DNA of 64,000 nucleotides from a virus, in IMG/VR virus record IMGVR_UViG_3300034103_000446, positions 39,063 through 103,062 of that record; one strand, written 5' to 3'. Position numbers and translations under genes: made by a program. Of the stretch, positions 17,535-28,400 are shown one piece after another. Every line of letters starts with the position of its first letter. Position 1 is the stretch's first letter. A model generated the notes under the pieces. That model did not search any database, was not told the origin of the DNA, and was given only the letters and a program-made list of their open reading frames with translations.

Positions 17535-18330
17535 AGGCTTTTAGTATTTTATTAGAAAATGTCTTCACATGATAGTGAAAAGGGTAAAGCTGGGGGCAAG
17601 AATTAATTCTCAATGTGTGAGGTAATATTTCATACACTAATGCATCAGTCCAATCTTCAGTGGGAAGATTGTTAATCAACCGTTTCATATGAACCATGCT
17701 CATTTCATCAAAGTTAGGCAATGTGCAATTTTCTACTCCCATAACATGTGTAGCATATGCGTATACCCAATCAGTAGTTGCCTCTTCATATGGGCTGCAT
17801 TTGAGTGTGGACCTAAACTCAGACCAATTCTCAAACACATACCGAACTGTTTCAAAGAACTTCTTAGCAGTCTCTGACTTCTTAAAATATGTAATTGCGT
17901 TGTACGTATCGGGTAACTTGTTATCATCAATGAATCTACGATAGACCCGTGATGGACTTATCTCTTGTTTGAAATCTCTAATCTTAGTTGAGATTACCAA
18001 ATCACGATGCTTCAACGCATCCCACCAATAGTCGATTGATCTAGGAAGATATATGTCTGCTTCTAGTTTTATAGTGTACTCATATGGGCTAGCGTCATAT
18101 ACTTGCCAATCATTGTTCAACTTCCAAAAGCTTTTAGGTGATTGATCTCCGTAAGGCAAGGGTATGATTTTATCATAGAGTGCAGTGTTTTTAATCTTAT
18201 TGTTCGTGATGATTGACACTTTAGCATCAGGCATTGTGCGTTTTATGCTCTTTGCTAATGCTTCTGCGCATTTCTGATAAGTGTCTAATGTGCCACCATC
18301 TTGTGCAACGATAACGAAACCTTTATCCAT
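17527..18330 (-). CDS. GT-A-like glycosyltransferase (267 aa)
   Basis: The N-terminal half has GFVIVAQDG, then KVSIITNN, then a SPYEYTIKLEADIYLPRS block with an EAD motif at 90-92 in place of DxD, followed by WWDALKHRD. The same order (a first strand, a second strand with ITN/VTD, YxAxxLSPYxxTLLLDTDY) appears in the next gene, so the two are paralogues. The layout fits GT8-like or related GT-A enzymes that use a nucleotide sugar and a metal. The absence of the first aspartate (EAD) may change metal use. The start ATG overlaps the upstream gene by eight bases. Confidence 0.6.
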   Translation of the reverse strand: MDKGFVIVAQDGGTLDTYQKCAEALAKSIKRTMPDAKVSIITNNKIKNTALYDKIIPLPYGDQSPKSFWKLNNDWQVYDASPYEYTIKLEADIYLPRSIDYWWDALKHRDLVISTKIRDFKQEISPSRVYRRFIDDNKLPDTYNAITYFKKSETAKKFFETVRYVFENWSEFRSTLKCSPYEEATTDWVYAYATHVMGVENCTLPNFDEMSMVHMKRLINNLPTEDWTDALVYEILPHTLRINSCPQLYPFHYHVKTFSNKILKAYD

Positions 18331-19132
18331 TTTTTATTAACTCCAAAAAGTTTTCTTTGTTCATCACATGGAAGTCAGTGTCTTTGATATTGATATACTC
18401 TTTGCGAATTTTACCACGCTGCCAGTTGTCAAACATAACAGTGTATTCAGTATTGAATTCTGTTTCTTTATCGGCATACACTGATGTGTTCTTACCAACA
18501 TGAAGTAGGTTCCATGGGATAATATCTGACTCATGGTTCACATGTCCGTTGGCTATACGTAATGCTAATGTCAATGCGTAGTCATTTCTATATACACCTG
18601 CGATAAAGCTATGAATGTTTGCATAGTGTTCATAGTTCTTTTGAACCATTTCTAAACATTCAAATATCTGCTTTGCTCGGTTTGTTTTTCTAAATGTGAT
18701 TACAGTGGCCCACAATGTATTGAAGCTATAAGCACTTAATACTTCTTGCGGGGCTTTTGGATGCATCAAGAATGATGTAGTATCGTGACAGCAGAAGTCT
18801 TCACAAATATCAAAGGTACTTAATAACCTATTGCTATTAACCACATAGTCAGTGTCTAATAGCAATGTTTCATCATACGGACTTAAGTCATATGCTTGAT
18901 ATCTACCTTTGTTAATCCACACTACATAGTCTCGAATGTTGTTCTTGTCTGGTTCTACAACAATCGTATTGTCAAACATGTAGGTGGAATTCTTTGGTAT
19001 GCTGGATTCATCAGTAACTATTGTTACTGGAAGTCCCAAAAAATGATTTATTCTCTTTGCAGTGTACTCCGCCATAGCGTAGTAATTGTATTTGGGTGAG
19101 TTAAACGCAAAGAGTAGTGCGCCTCTATTCAT
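18323..19132 (-). CDS. GT-A-like glycosyltransferase with DTD motif (269 aa)
   Basis: From the chosen start the sequence reads MNRGALLFAFNSPKYN, then LGLPVTIVTDES, then RYQAYDLSPYDETLLLDTDY with the DTD metal motif at 93-95, then the acceptor-side WATVITFRKT. It is related to the downstream 267-residue protein, which has EAD at the same place. The window also has an ATG 24 bases upstream (19156); the ATG at 19132 is preferred because it forms an ATGA overlap with the stop of the 101-residue gene and starts at the conserved strand. It is the first transferase after the tail-fibre group, in the position often used for fibre or host-surface modification genes. Confidence 0.65.
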   Translation of the reverse strand: MNRGALLFAFNSPKYNYYAMAEYTAKRINHFLGLPVTIVTDESSIPKNSTYMFDNTIVVEPDKNNIRDYVVWINKGRYQAYDLSPYDETLLLDTDYVVNSNRLLSTFDICEDFCCHDTTSFLMHPKAPQEVLSAYSFNTLWATVITFRKTNRAKQIFECLEMVQKNYEHYANIHSFIAGVYRNDYALTLALRIANGHVNHESDIIPWNLLHVGKNTSVYADKETEFNTEYTVMFDNWQRGKIRKEYINIKDTDFHVMNKENFLELIKNG

Positions 19133-19434
19133 CGTTTTTTCTCTAACTCTGCCCATTCATTTAGCCACTCACGCATTACAGATTCGTAAGTTTCATTAAG
19201 TTTAGCTAAAAGTTCTGTACGATTTACCTCAACTGGATTTTCAAAACTGTCAACTAAGATGACAGTTTCTGATTGAGAATTGTTTAAAAAATTGATTGTT
19301 TGGAGATTTGCTCTCCAAAGCCCGCCTTGCTCTGCAACAATTAAGCGTGTTTCATACTTTTCTTTTAGATATGATTTGGCAGCGTTGTGGCTAAAGCGGG
19401 CTTTAGCATCGCTAATTAAAGTTTTTGTGTCCAT
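19129..19434 (-). CDS. Small helical protein of unknown function (101 aa)
   Basis: I do not recognise the family. The first half (SDAKARFSHNAAKSYLKEKYETR) is helical and basic. The middle has LIVAEQGGLWRANLQT and a strand pair TVILVDSFENPVEVNR, and the last 35 residues are an acidic amphipathic helix rich in E, L and W. There is no signal peptide or membrane segment. A strong Shine-Dalgarno AGGAG sits six bases before ATG, and a late-promoter-like TCTAAATA lies 16 bases upstream, so it probably starts its own late transcript that continues into the glycosyltransferases. The position after the fibres suggests a virion or fibre-associated accessory role. This is inferred. Confidence 0.5.
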   Translation of the reverse strand: MDTKTLISDAKARFSHNAAKSYLKEKYETRLIVAEQGGLWRANLQTINFLNNSQSETVILVDSFENPVEVNRTELLAKLNETYESVMREWLNEWAELEKKR

Positions 19435-19450
19435 AGATCACTCCTAAGAG

Positions 19451-19458
19451 TATTTAGA
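19451..19458 (-). promoter_or_regulatory. Late-promoter-like TCTAAATA
   Basis: The minus-strand TCTAAATA lies in the 48-base gap before the 101-residue gene and 16 bases from its ATG, with an AGGAG Shine-Dalgarno between. It differs at two positions from TATAAATA. It would give the accessory island its own late transcript. Confidence 0.35.
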
Positions 19459-19482
19459 TAAACACAAGCACTCGCTTAAAAA

Positions 19483-20433
19483 TTATGATCCAGATACAGT
19501 TCCGGATAAAGTAATTGCACCCCAAGTATTAGATATGTGTGTTGTTGCGGGAGGTCTAACGGTCAAGGTAGTTGCTGAGTTAGCTGCTGCTGTCAATCCA
19601 TCCGGTACTTCATCCCAAATAGTATAGACAGTGATGACAGATCCTGCATCACCGTTTGAGCCTTGTGTGCCGTTACTTTTTACAATCACACGAATGAATG
19701 TACTTAAATAACCACTAGGTCCGGTTGATGCAGTTTGTGTAAATGCCGTAACGTTTGATGCAGTCAATGCATAATATCCGCTATTCGTACTAATTGTGGG
19801 TGCATTTCCGCCACCGCCTACTTTAGTGATTCCGTTGTATGATGTGCCTGCTACAGTTATTGCACCTGATGTTGGGCTGCTTAATACTACAGTGCCAACG
19901 TTGCTTGCTAGGTTATTTAACAACAAGTTAATACCAGTACCACTAGGATGTGCGCAGGTAATTGCTAGTTGGCCGCCTGAATTAAAGAAATAACGTGCAG
20001 CGTCACCGTTTGCAAAAGTAGCAGTGTGAGTAAATGTTATTGCCGAACTCCATGTACTGGCATATGTTGCGGTGTTAGCAGTGGTTGAACCCTGTGCTGC
20101 CGCATTTAACCTACTAGTGTATATAGTAGTTAGGTTAGTTGGAATAGCAGACAAGAACGTAACTGTTCCGCCGGCTGATGGTGCTGTAACGCTTGTAATG
20201 CTAGTACCCTGATGTGATGCTGAATTTGAAGTTCTATTAACCAAATTTGCCCAATCAGTAGCGGCTACTGTTCCGCCCACTGACACATTGGCAACTGCTG
20301 TTTGACCATATCCTGCGTTTGTACCACCAGTTGCCCAAACAGTATTAAGTTTACCGCTTGAAGTTACAGGGTTACCACCAACAAGATTGTTGAAGTCTGT
20401 GGCTTCAATTAAACCATATTGTGCGTAACTCAT
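19483..20433 (-). CDS. Tail-fibre/virion structural protein (316 aa)
   Basis: The protein begins MSYAQYGLIEATDFNNLVGG, a short conserved head domain, and continues as a Thr/Ser/Ala/Gly-rich beta sequence with runs such as TNTGxxGYGQT and ATTLTVRPPATTHISNTWG. Low charge, absence of cysteines other than one, and repeated STTxxT patterns are typical of trimeric virion adhesins. The length is short for a full fibre, so it is probably a distal or accessory fibre subunit. The start is preceded by AAGGAT. The neighbouring 405-residue gene ends nine bases upstream, so the two are coexpressed. Confidence 0.6.
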   Translation of the reverse strand: MSYAQYGLIEATDFNNLVGGNPVTSSGKLNTVWATGGTNAGYGQTAVANVSVGGTVAATDWANLVNRTSNSASHQGTSITSVTAPSAGGTVTFLSAIPTNLTTIYTSRLNAAAQGSTTANTATYASTWSSAITFTHTATFANGDAARYFFNSGGQLAITCAHPSGTGINLLLNNLASNVGTVVLSSPTSGAITVAGTSYNGITKVGGGGNAPTISTNSGYYALTASNVTAFTQTASTGPSGYLSTFIRVIVKSNGTQGSNGDAGSVITVYTIWDEVPDGLTAAANSATTLTVRPPATTHISNTWGAITLSGTVSGS

Positions 20434-20442
20434 CTTTTATCC

Positions 20443-21660
20443 TTATTTTATAATTACAATGGCTTCAACTGTGCCAACGCCAGTTGTAGTCTTGTGTTCT
20501 AGTGCTCTTCCGATTGTGTTAAATGCATTTGCTTCGCCTTCTTCGGCAGCTCTTGCAATACCATTACCTGCACTTACCAATCGTTGATGTTTATTAACTA
20601 CACCAGTGACCTTTACCTTAACACGCCCGCTCATAGCGACCGGTGGGTGAGTTTGATCGTTACCTGCACCAGCGTTCATTAAATAACCAGCTGTATCAGA
20701 AATGACTCCAAATACATCTTCACTTAATTCATACTGAACCGCAGTAATTTCTTGTTCGCCGCCTAATTCAACTACTGTACCAGCATCATATATGTCATCC
20801 GCAGCAAATCTTTCGGCCAAGTCAGCGTATGTAGCGTTTAGTCTTGAACCAGCACTTAACGTCCAGTTACCTGTCATTGTTCCTGCAGTAGTGTTTGCAC
20901 CAGTAGTTAACACTGTAGCTTGCGTTTGAACGGTTAAAACGTTACCGTTGTACGTAGGTAGATAACTAGCTACGTTACTGTTACTATATGTACCAGCAAA
21001 AGAGATAGGATCACCGTTTGCATACATGTATTTGTCAGTTCTGACACCGTATAAGTTTGCACCTGCTGAATTTCCTATAAACAAATTACCATTTGTCAAT
21101 ATAATTGCGTTGCCGGACAATCCACCATTTGTTGTCCATGTACCAGTCAAGCTACCTGCAGTAGTATTTGCTCCGGTCGTAATAGTTGTTGTAGTGAGTG
21201 TTCCAATCGTAGCACTAGTTATGTTAGCATCTGCAATATTGGCATTTGCTGACACTGTAATATAATTAAATGACGCTGCATTACCAGTAACGTTATTGGT
21301 TGCAGACAAGTTATTTGCTTGCACGTTTCCAGTAACTGTCACTGCACCAAAAGTAGTGGTACCGCCCGAGCTAGTAGATGTTAGTGCTAACCAAGCTAAT
21401 GCGTTTGCTTCACCGTCTGTAGGACAGACATAAAGTGTGCTGTTGTTCGTGTTGTACCAAAGCTGACCACGTATAGGGTTAGCCGGAGGGGTTGTATCGG
21501 CAAAATTCTCTAGTTGATGGACGAAGTTGGTATCTAGGGTTTGACCGTAACCAGCGTAGTTTCTGCCGGGAAGCCCGATACTTGTGCTGGTAGTATTAAT
21601 CGTACCGTCTGGTACGGTAGTTAAAACTGTTCCATCACTTTTAACAATTGTATATGCCAT
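20443..21660 (-). CDS. Tail fibre with C-terminal intramolecular-chaperone-like domain (405 aa)
   Basis: The N-terminus AYTIVKSDGTVLTTVPDG and the RGQLWYNTNNSTLYVC segment are a fibre attachment module common in T4-like marine phages. A Thr-rich middle follows with repeated TTGANTTAGxxTG units (about 165-185 and 255-270). The last ~110 residues, starting YADLAERFAADDIYDAGT, then VFGVISDTAGYLMN and VAMSGRVKVKVTG, match the C-terminal region of many phage fibres that resembles peptidase G2 / intramolecular chaperone domains. If cleaved, cleavage would come at the start of that domain; the catalytic residue is not identified here. A GATAAATA promoter lies 24 bases upstream, with GGAG before the ATG. 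Confidence 0.7.
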   Translation of the reverse strand: MAYTIVKSDGTVLTTVPDGTINTTSTSIGLPGRNYAGYGQTLDTNFVHQLENFADTTPPANPIRGQLWYNTNNSTLYVCPTDGEANALAWLALTSTSSGGTTTFGAVTVTGNVQANNLSATNNVTGNAASFNYITVSANANIADANITSATIGTLTTTTITTGANTTAGSLTGTWTTNGGLSGNAIILTNGNLFIGNSAGANLYGVRTDKYMYANGDPISFAGTYSNSNVASYLPTYNGNVLTVQTQATVLTTGANTTAGTMTGNWTLSAGSRLNATYADLAERFAADDIYDAGTVVELGGEQEITAVQYELSEDVFGVISDTAGYLMNAGAGNDQTHPPVAMSGRVKVKVTGVVNKHQRLVSAGNGIARAAEEGEANAFNTIGRALEHKTTTGVGTVEAIVIIK

Positions 21661-21684
21661 TTCAAATCACTCCGATATTCTTCT

Positions 21685-21692
21685 TATTTATC
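21685..21692 (-). promoter_or_regulatory. Late promoter GATAAATA
   Basis: The minus-strand GATAAATA directly follows the stop of the 206-residue gene and lies 24 bases before the ATG at 21660. GGAG between them gives a short leader. It is one of several identical copies in the window at gene starts. Confidence 0.6.
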
Positions 21693-22313
21693 TTAAATAG
21701 TTACTAAGTTAGTCAGGGCCTGAATCCTAACAGTGTAATCTATCTGAATTTGTCTATTCAAAGACTTTTGTACGGGGTGAAAAATAACATGAGTTAAAAG
21801 TCTAGTTATAACATTCCCGTCGTTATCTGTTCCATAATTGGCTAATAAGCCAAGTTCATCAAAAACGTACTCACCGTCGGTTTGAGTACTGTTATCAAAT
21901 GCGTTTTGTCCTGCAGGTTCACCGTAATCTAACAAACATTGTACTAAAATGTCAGTATAGACCTTACCGGTAGTATGAGAAACTGTCATTTTGTTACGTG
22001 TAGGATCTAAGTTAAAAACGCTAGTATCATCAACAATCTTAGTATAAGTTTGGTTATACAATGCTGCATTTTGACCAGTAGTATTAGGAGGCAAATAAGT
22101 GATAACTCCTGTTTCGTCTACGCTTGCACCACCGTTACCAAATGCCATTTCGTAGATTTCTCCGTAACCTCGACTGCTTAATGTGTCAGCAATAGCTTCT
22201 GACATATTTTCATAGTTGATAGCGTTCTTTTTATCCACTAAAACTTCCCCAGTATTAGGGTCATGGATTTTAAGAAAACCTTCAATCTGATATGTTATTT
22301 GTATTCCTGACAT
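21693..22313 (-). CDS. Virion/tail structural protein (206 aa)
   Basis: I cannot assign a T4 number. The first ~25 residues contain GFLKIHDPNTGEVLVDKKNA, closely similar to the C-terminal part of the adjoining 50-residue protein (see 22313-22465). The middle has GYGEIYEMAFGNGG, and the last half is beta-rich with FDELGLLANYG and RQIQIDYTVRIQALTN. The position between the giant protein and the fibres suggests a connector or fibre-attachment protein. The ATG overlaps the stop of the 50-residue gene as TAATG. Confidence 0.55.
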   Translation of the reverse strand: MSGIQITYQIEGFLKIHDPNTGEVLVDKKNAINYENMSEAIADTLSSRGYGEIYEMAFGNGGASVDETGVITYLPPNTTGQNAALYNQTYTKIVDDTSVFNLDPTRNKMTVSHTTGKVYTDILVQCLLDYGEPAGQNAFDNSTQTDGEYVFDELGLLANYGTDNDGNVITRLLTHVIFHPVQKSLNRQIQIDYTVRIQALTNLVTI

Positions 22314-22465
22314 TAGTTATCGCCTCTTTTTTGTACTAAAACTTCTTTTGTGTTTGGGTCGAAAATTTTCACACTTGAGGAAAAGTAAAAGCCCCCATGC
22401 TCGTTAGGCTTGGTTTCGGGCTTTTTTTGTACTTTTTCCTGGATTGGCGTATGTTTTTCGCTCAT
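22313..22465 (-). CDS. 50-residue protein, paralogue of the N-terminus of the next protein
   Basis: The frame starts at the ATG at 22465 and encodes 50 residues. It begins with a lysine/proline-rich tail (HTPIQEKVQKKPETKPNEHG) and ends with SVKIFDPNTKEVLVQKRGDN. The end matches FLKIHDPNTGEVLVDKKNA of the following 206-residue protein at about residues 13-31 there. The junction with that gene is TAATG, so translation is coupled. It is too short to fold into a large domain and may be a free copy of the connector's docking strand. A promoter-like GATAAATA lies only four bases before the ATG. Confidence 0.65.
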   Translation of the reverse strand: MSEKHTPIQEKVQKKPETKPNEHGGFYFSSSVKIFDPNTKEVLVQKRGDN

Positions 22466-22469
22466 AATT

Positions 22470-22477
22470 TATTTATC
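22470..22477 (-). promoter_or_regulatory. Late promoter GATAAATA close to a start codon
   Basis: This is a perfect copy of the window's late motif, four bases upstream of the ATG at 22465. With the T4 spacing, transcripts would begin at or just after that ATG, giving a leaderless message or serving mainly the next gene at 22313. Confidence 0.5.
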
Positions 22478-22479
22478 AT

Positions 22480-25400
22480 TCAGTTTACATCACCTCGCAA
22501 GAATGTTGCTGATTCCGTCACTGATATTTGCAACGGATCTCCGTCAACTGTATTATATACATCAGAGTTCCATGTTTCTTGATAGTCTGCTATTGACATT
22601 CGGTTGTTAGACAATAATCCATATACTTCACTGTATTGAGGTATAAAGAACTGGCCGCCCGTACCATTAGTGCCCCGTTGTAGACCAGAAATAGTATTGT
22701 TTGCTAAATCAACAGAACTGAACTTAATTTGTTCTCCGTTGATATACAATAGATTTCCTTCTAATACTGTTATTGTCAACTGATTTCCAACAGTAATATA
22801 CGCACCAGATGTTATTTTTAAGACAGGAGACAAGTTAACAATTACGACTTCATAGTTACTACCTGCAATAGTCTGACCTGTAGTAGCATTATAGACAGTT
22901 ACGTTGGATATAAGTCTCTTATCCGCATCTAAACCTATATAGAAATATCCGTCGACTGCTGCAGGAACAGTTTCTGATTGGGTAACCACGTCAGTTAATC
23001 TAGTAACATCGTCTACATACATGACAGTATCAGTGTTGCTTAACGGTTCAGTTAACCAAGTTCTAGTTTGAGTATTTGCACGATATGCAACACCTGCTCC
23101 AGATTGGTTAACATTAATTAAAAACACTTCTTCATTTGGAGTTGCGCTTGGCATCATACTTGTAATAGTAACTTCATCCAATGTGCTGATAACTGTTAAA
23201 ATGCTAATTTCATTGTTAGCATTTAATTTTAGTTCTGAGGATGGGACACGATAGCCATTTACTGTTACCCATAGTCTATCAACATTATCCTGTTCCCATT
23301 GAGTTACAAACATAGATCCAGTGTCAGTAGATAACACTAGATCACTACCATTTCTAGTTGCACTGATGGAGAACTCAGTCGCACTTATTAGTTCTTTAAC
23401 GTAATAAGTAGTATCGGCTGCTACTCCACCATACACGGTTCCAGTAAAGACTATCGGGGTACCTATAATTAACGGAACAGTACTTGATACTGTTAGGTAA
23501 TTACCTAGAATTGGATCATTCGTAGTAGCAGTAACTTCTAGAGTCTCAATCACATAAGAATTATTTTCCCAAATATATCCACCGCTTACATAGGATGATA
23601 TTGCGGTTACTGGAGAGTTAACCGCAGTTAGTCCTGAACTATATGGTTGATCTAAGTACAAGTCAACTTGTATAGAGTTAATTACATGAACATAATAAGT
23701 ATTGTTGTTTAATTGAACAGAACCCAATGTTCCGTCAATTCTTACTAGATCGCCAGATGTTAGGTTGTGCGCGGTACCAGTAGTAACTCGAACTGCTTGT
23801 TGCCCACCAACATATGCTACAATTAATCCAGTGCCAGTAGACAAGTCAATTATCGTTCCGTTTTCATCTTGAATAGTGAACGTAGTAGGAGAAAGAACAG
23901 CACGAACGTAATATACTGTGCCATCAATTTCTATGTCACCAAAACTAGTTGCTCCCTTAAACTGAATAGTTTGTCCTGGAACAAATCCGGTAGTTGAAAC
24001 GCAAGTTATTACCTCTGTTGTACCATTTGAAGCTGTACAATTAGTTATAGCTGAAAACGGAACTATCGAGTTGTTTATATCAATTATGTTAGCAACAGTT
24101 ACTCCGGTTATGCCGTATTGAGTATTTAGGTACTGTCGTTCAGTATTGTTAAAGGTTGTCACTGCTATTGTATCACCTGACGTAGGTGCAGATGTGAATG
24201 TAATTTCATTGGTGTTGTCATCAATAGTATAATCAGTGGTATTAATCAAACGTAGACCGTTAACTTCTACGATAGCATTATTAGAATTGTCATCACCTAC
24301 ATAATTGTCTAATTCATACGTTGAACTACCGTCAGCTTCTATAACTTGAACTTCAGGTATAGTGTATCCATATTGCTGAGGAGTAGTTTCACCAAATAAT
24401 GTATAGCTGATGTAATCAGTTGCATTGTCATAACTATTAGATGCAAATATGATAGATGCACTTATACCGTTATCTGCAATTCCAAATGCATAGTCATTAG
24501 TAATGAATTCTGCGCCACCTGTAGCATTAGTCAATGTTATTACAGGGCCGCCGGATGTAGCTGCTACAGTAAACTCATTAGTATCAATGATTGATTGAAC
24601 GTAGTATGTTGTTTGAGGTAACAATATGCCACCAAACATGGTGTCACTGAACACAATACGTTCACCCACGACCATACCCCCAGTCGTGTTAGTTGTTACT
24701 GCATTGTTGCTAGCTTTTGTTCTAGTAACAGTGCTTGTTGTGCCGATCAATAGTTTATCACCATTGTGATAAATGATTGGTGCAGTCCATACTTCACCGT
24801 AACCAACTTTAATGATAACATTCATAGAACCAGTATCATCAGTTAATGCTAGTGTAGGGCCTGCAGTGCCTGTTCCTACATTTATAGTAGTAGAAACAGT
24901 GATTCGATTAGTAACATAACTAATAGTCTTAACATAGTATGTGGTGTCTTCTTGAATGCCACCAAACACATTACCTTGGAATGTTATAGGCATATTCAAT
25001 ACAAAATCTTCTACATTCGCACACAGTATCGAATTATTAGTCGAATCAGTTTCAGTAGCCTCTACATCAACTGGATTTGTATCAGGTCTTATGACACCTG
25101 ATCCATCATATATTTGACCTGAATAATTACAGTTCACATATATTTCATTCCATCCAGTTGAAGTATTAGTTCTGATAGGATCAGTCTTTGTACTAGCTTT
25201 GACTAATTGATTTCCGTTACCAACTTCATACACATCAATGCGTAACTTGTCAGCAACCGGAGAGAAAGTCAACGGGGTGTTTAGTGTAATAGTGTAGTTA
25301 ATCCAGTTAATCGTGTAGTCTAGTGTTTGATAGACAGCAGTGCTTAATCCGGTTGTTCCGCCAATGATATACACTGCAATTTGCGCAGGGGTTTGTATAT

Positions 25401-28400
25401 CATACAAGTTGCCAATGTCAAAACTATATGTCGTTTGTGTACCAGACTCTGGGGTGTACTCGACACTAACAACTTCATACCCTACGTGAGCGTAGATGGT
25501 CTCGTCCCAGTTTGTACCTGGTCGGGTTGCAACGGTCAGTGTGATATTATCAGTGACAACACCGGGCACTAGTTCTTCTGGTCCATAACCGTACGTGAAC
25601 TCTGCACCCTGTACATCATAGAACGTAGCCTGGGGTGCAAACACTGATGAACTAGTCCAATTAATACCGTTGTCAGTACTAATCAAAATAGTATTATTAT
25701 CGCCGACTACTATCCATTCAGAGGTGTCTTCGTTAAACGTCACTCCATTTAGATCCTCTGATGTACCTGAAGTATGTGGTGCCCATGTGTAGCCGTCTGT
25801 CGATACTTTGATTAGACCATTATCACCTACTGCCACATATGCACCGTTTGCATACTTAACATCCACTAATGATGTTGTTCTTGGTGCAAACATATAAGTT
25901 GTGGTCGTAGGATCATCAACGGTTAACGTTACTGGTAATCCACCAAAAGTTGTGCTTAACTGTAGCTGTGTACTTGAAATTATATTAACCACAAAGTATG
26001 GTGTTCCTGCAGTAAAGACGTTGAATGATTCTGAGAATTCTACTTGATTTCCAACTACAAATCCAGCTGTACTAGTTACATTCAATTCGTTGGATGCATC
26101 ATTGGAGCTTATTACAGTAACTTCATTTACACCTAACCAATTTGCACCGTTGTTTGATATGTAAATTACACCATCTTCACCTACTGTTACAATGCTTGTG
26201 CCATTATGTGTTACTCCGTAAAAACCTTTAGAACTTACTGCCGGTATTTGATTCCAAGATATACCGTCAGTGCTCGTTATAATTAGATTAACATCTATTG
26301 TTACACCAACGCCAGTAGAGTAGTCAAGTTGTTGTCCCTTACCTACTGCTATAAATCCAGTAAATGCGGATACATCTATACCATTGACACCGTATAAAAT
26401 ATTGGTCAATTGAGGGTCACTAAATGTAAAACGCTGTCTCCATATGTAGGTATCATCACTAGAAACTATTCCGTCTCCGACTGCAATCCATAAGTTATTT
26501 CTATATCCAACTGAGTTCAAGTTCAATGCAGAAATGCTCAACGCAGTAAAATCATATGTAGTTGTGTCGTATGGGACAGACCCATATGGAGTAAAGTATC
26601 CATTGGTAGTCCAAGTTATTCCATCCGCACTTCTAAATATCGGGGTAGCCGGGTTATTAGATGTCATTATATAATACCCACCTGCATAAATCATGTCAGT
26701 GGTGTTTATTGGAGTATTTGCTAGTTTTTGAATTTCCCATTCTTCTCCTGTCAAACTTGACAATACACTAGAATAATCCGGGGTGTCAGCAGCAGCCAAA
26801 TAACGGACACTATCCCATACAATAGCGTGAATATCTACCGCAGTTGGATAGAATGCTTGATCTTGTAGCACAGTGTCTATTGGATACTGGTCATCCGGCG
26901 CAAACGCATTACCTAAGTAGGTGCTGTTAGGATAAATCACACCTTCGAACAACTGGGACAAGTCTTTACCCGGCATGTTATCAGTTGGGTCATAATAACC
27001 AAATACACGATCCATTGCATTTAGTCTTCTGTCCCCGCTAGTCAACAATTCCCATTTACCAAATACAAATTCTTTGTCGTTGTTTGATATCACACAGACA
27101 TATACACGGTTATTGTACTTGACAATACTCTGATTGAATATGAATGGTTCAGGTAATAGGGCAAAGGATCCTGATTTCGCAATCGTAAAGTTTGATGCAA
27201 TAGAAGTGGTGATGTTTATATCAGCGCCGCCCGGTTCGGCCGATACTGTTATGACATTTCCTAATATGAAGGTTATGTAATATGTTTGACTTTCTGTGAT
27301 GGCACCTAGTGTAGGTGTTAAGTTTCCAGTGAATACCACAGCATCATTTAGATCAAATCCAGAAGCATCTGCTAATGTTAGTTCATCAGTACCGGAGTCC
27401 AAAGAAGTAACAGTTGTCTCAGTGATACCCACATAAGGTAAGGCTAGTCCGCTTACCGGTACTGTCATTAATGCATTCTGATACAATTCAAATTCTGTAG
27501 GAGATATGACTTTCAAATAGTATTGTGATACTACACCGGCAGCTATACCTGAACAAATTGTACTAGTAATTTCACCGTCATCATCTATGGCATTTACAGT
27601 TAATGTCAAGTCATTTAGCGGGGTCGTGCCACCTATCACATTTCCCGGAATAACAATCGTGTTATCTACTGCATATCCTGTTCCTGCATTGCTAATCAAT
27701 ACTCGATATCCACCTAAAATATAGCTAACATCGAATTCAGGAACTGTCAATGGAGTTTGATCTACTGTTGTTTCAGTAGTGATGACCATTGTAGAACTTG
27801 ACAATGATCCTGCAGAGGTGTCAATCAACGCCCCAGTGGCAGTCAACGATACATTAAATGTAGTGCTTGTAGCATTACGGACATAGTATGTAGTTCCCAA
27901 AGATATTCCTGCAGGTACAGTTCCGTTTCTAAAAATAACAGTAGTACCGTCTTCAGGGGCATTAACAACAGTAATAACCGCAGGGTTCGCTGCTGAAATA
28001 GATGCGCTCTGCTGTGAATCGCCAGGATACTCAGCAGGGTCGCCGAGGTTTTCCGCAACTTTTATGTACGGTAAACCAGTACCAGTCATCAATCCACTGG
28101 CAGTGGTCAATGTTAGTTCTAGGCCGCCTGGAGTATTAGTAATCGTGAACCTAGTATCGCTTACTACTTTTTTTACCCAATACTCGACATCAATTTCTGC
28201 ACCACCCATACCAGAACCAGAGAATAGAATTGGCATATCAGCAAATAACATCTCAGTAGTATCACAAGTCAATTCATTAGTTGAAGATGATGTGTTTGTA
28301 ACTTCAATTTCAATAGTGCCTTTGTCTACTACATAATAAGTTGTTCCCGGAACAAGGGCATTAGTATAGAATAAGTCTTCTGAAATTTCTATAGGCATAT

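Noticed and set aside
22387-22429. AAAAGCCC...GGGCTTTT inverted repeat followed by T residues, shaped like an intrinsic terminator on the plus strand
   Set aside because: It lies inside the coding sequence of the 50-residue minus-strand gene, the loop is 23 bases, and no plus-strand gene ends nearby.
22480-22500. RGD tripeptide at the end of the giant protein
   Set aside because: A three-residue match in a protein of this size is expected by chance and has no integrin context in a phage host.
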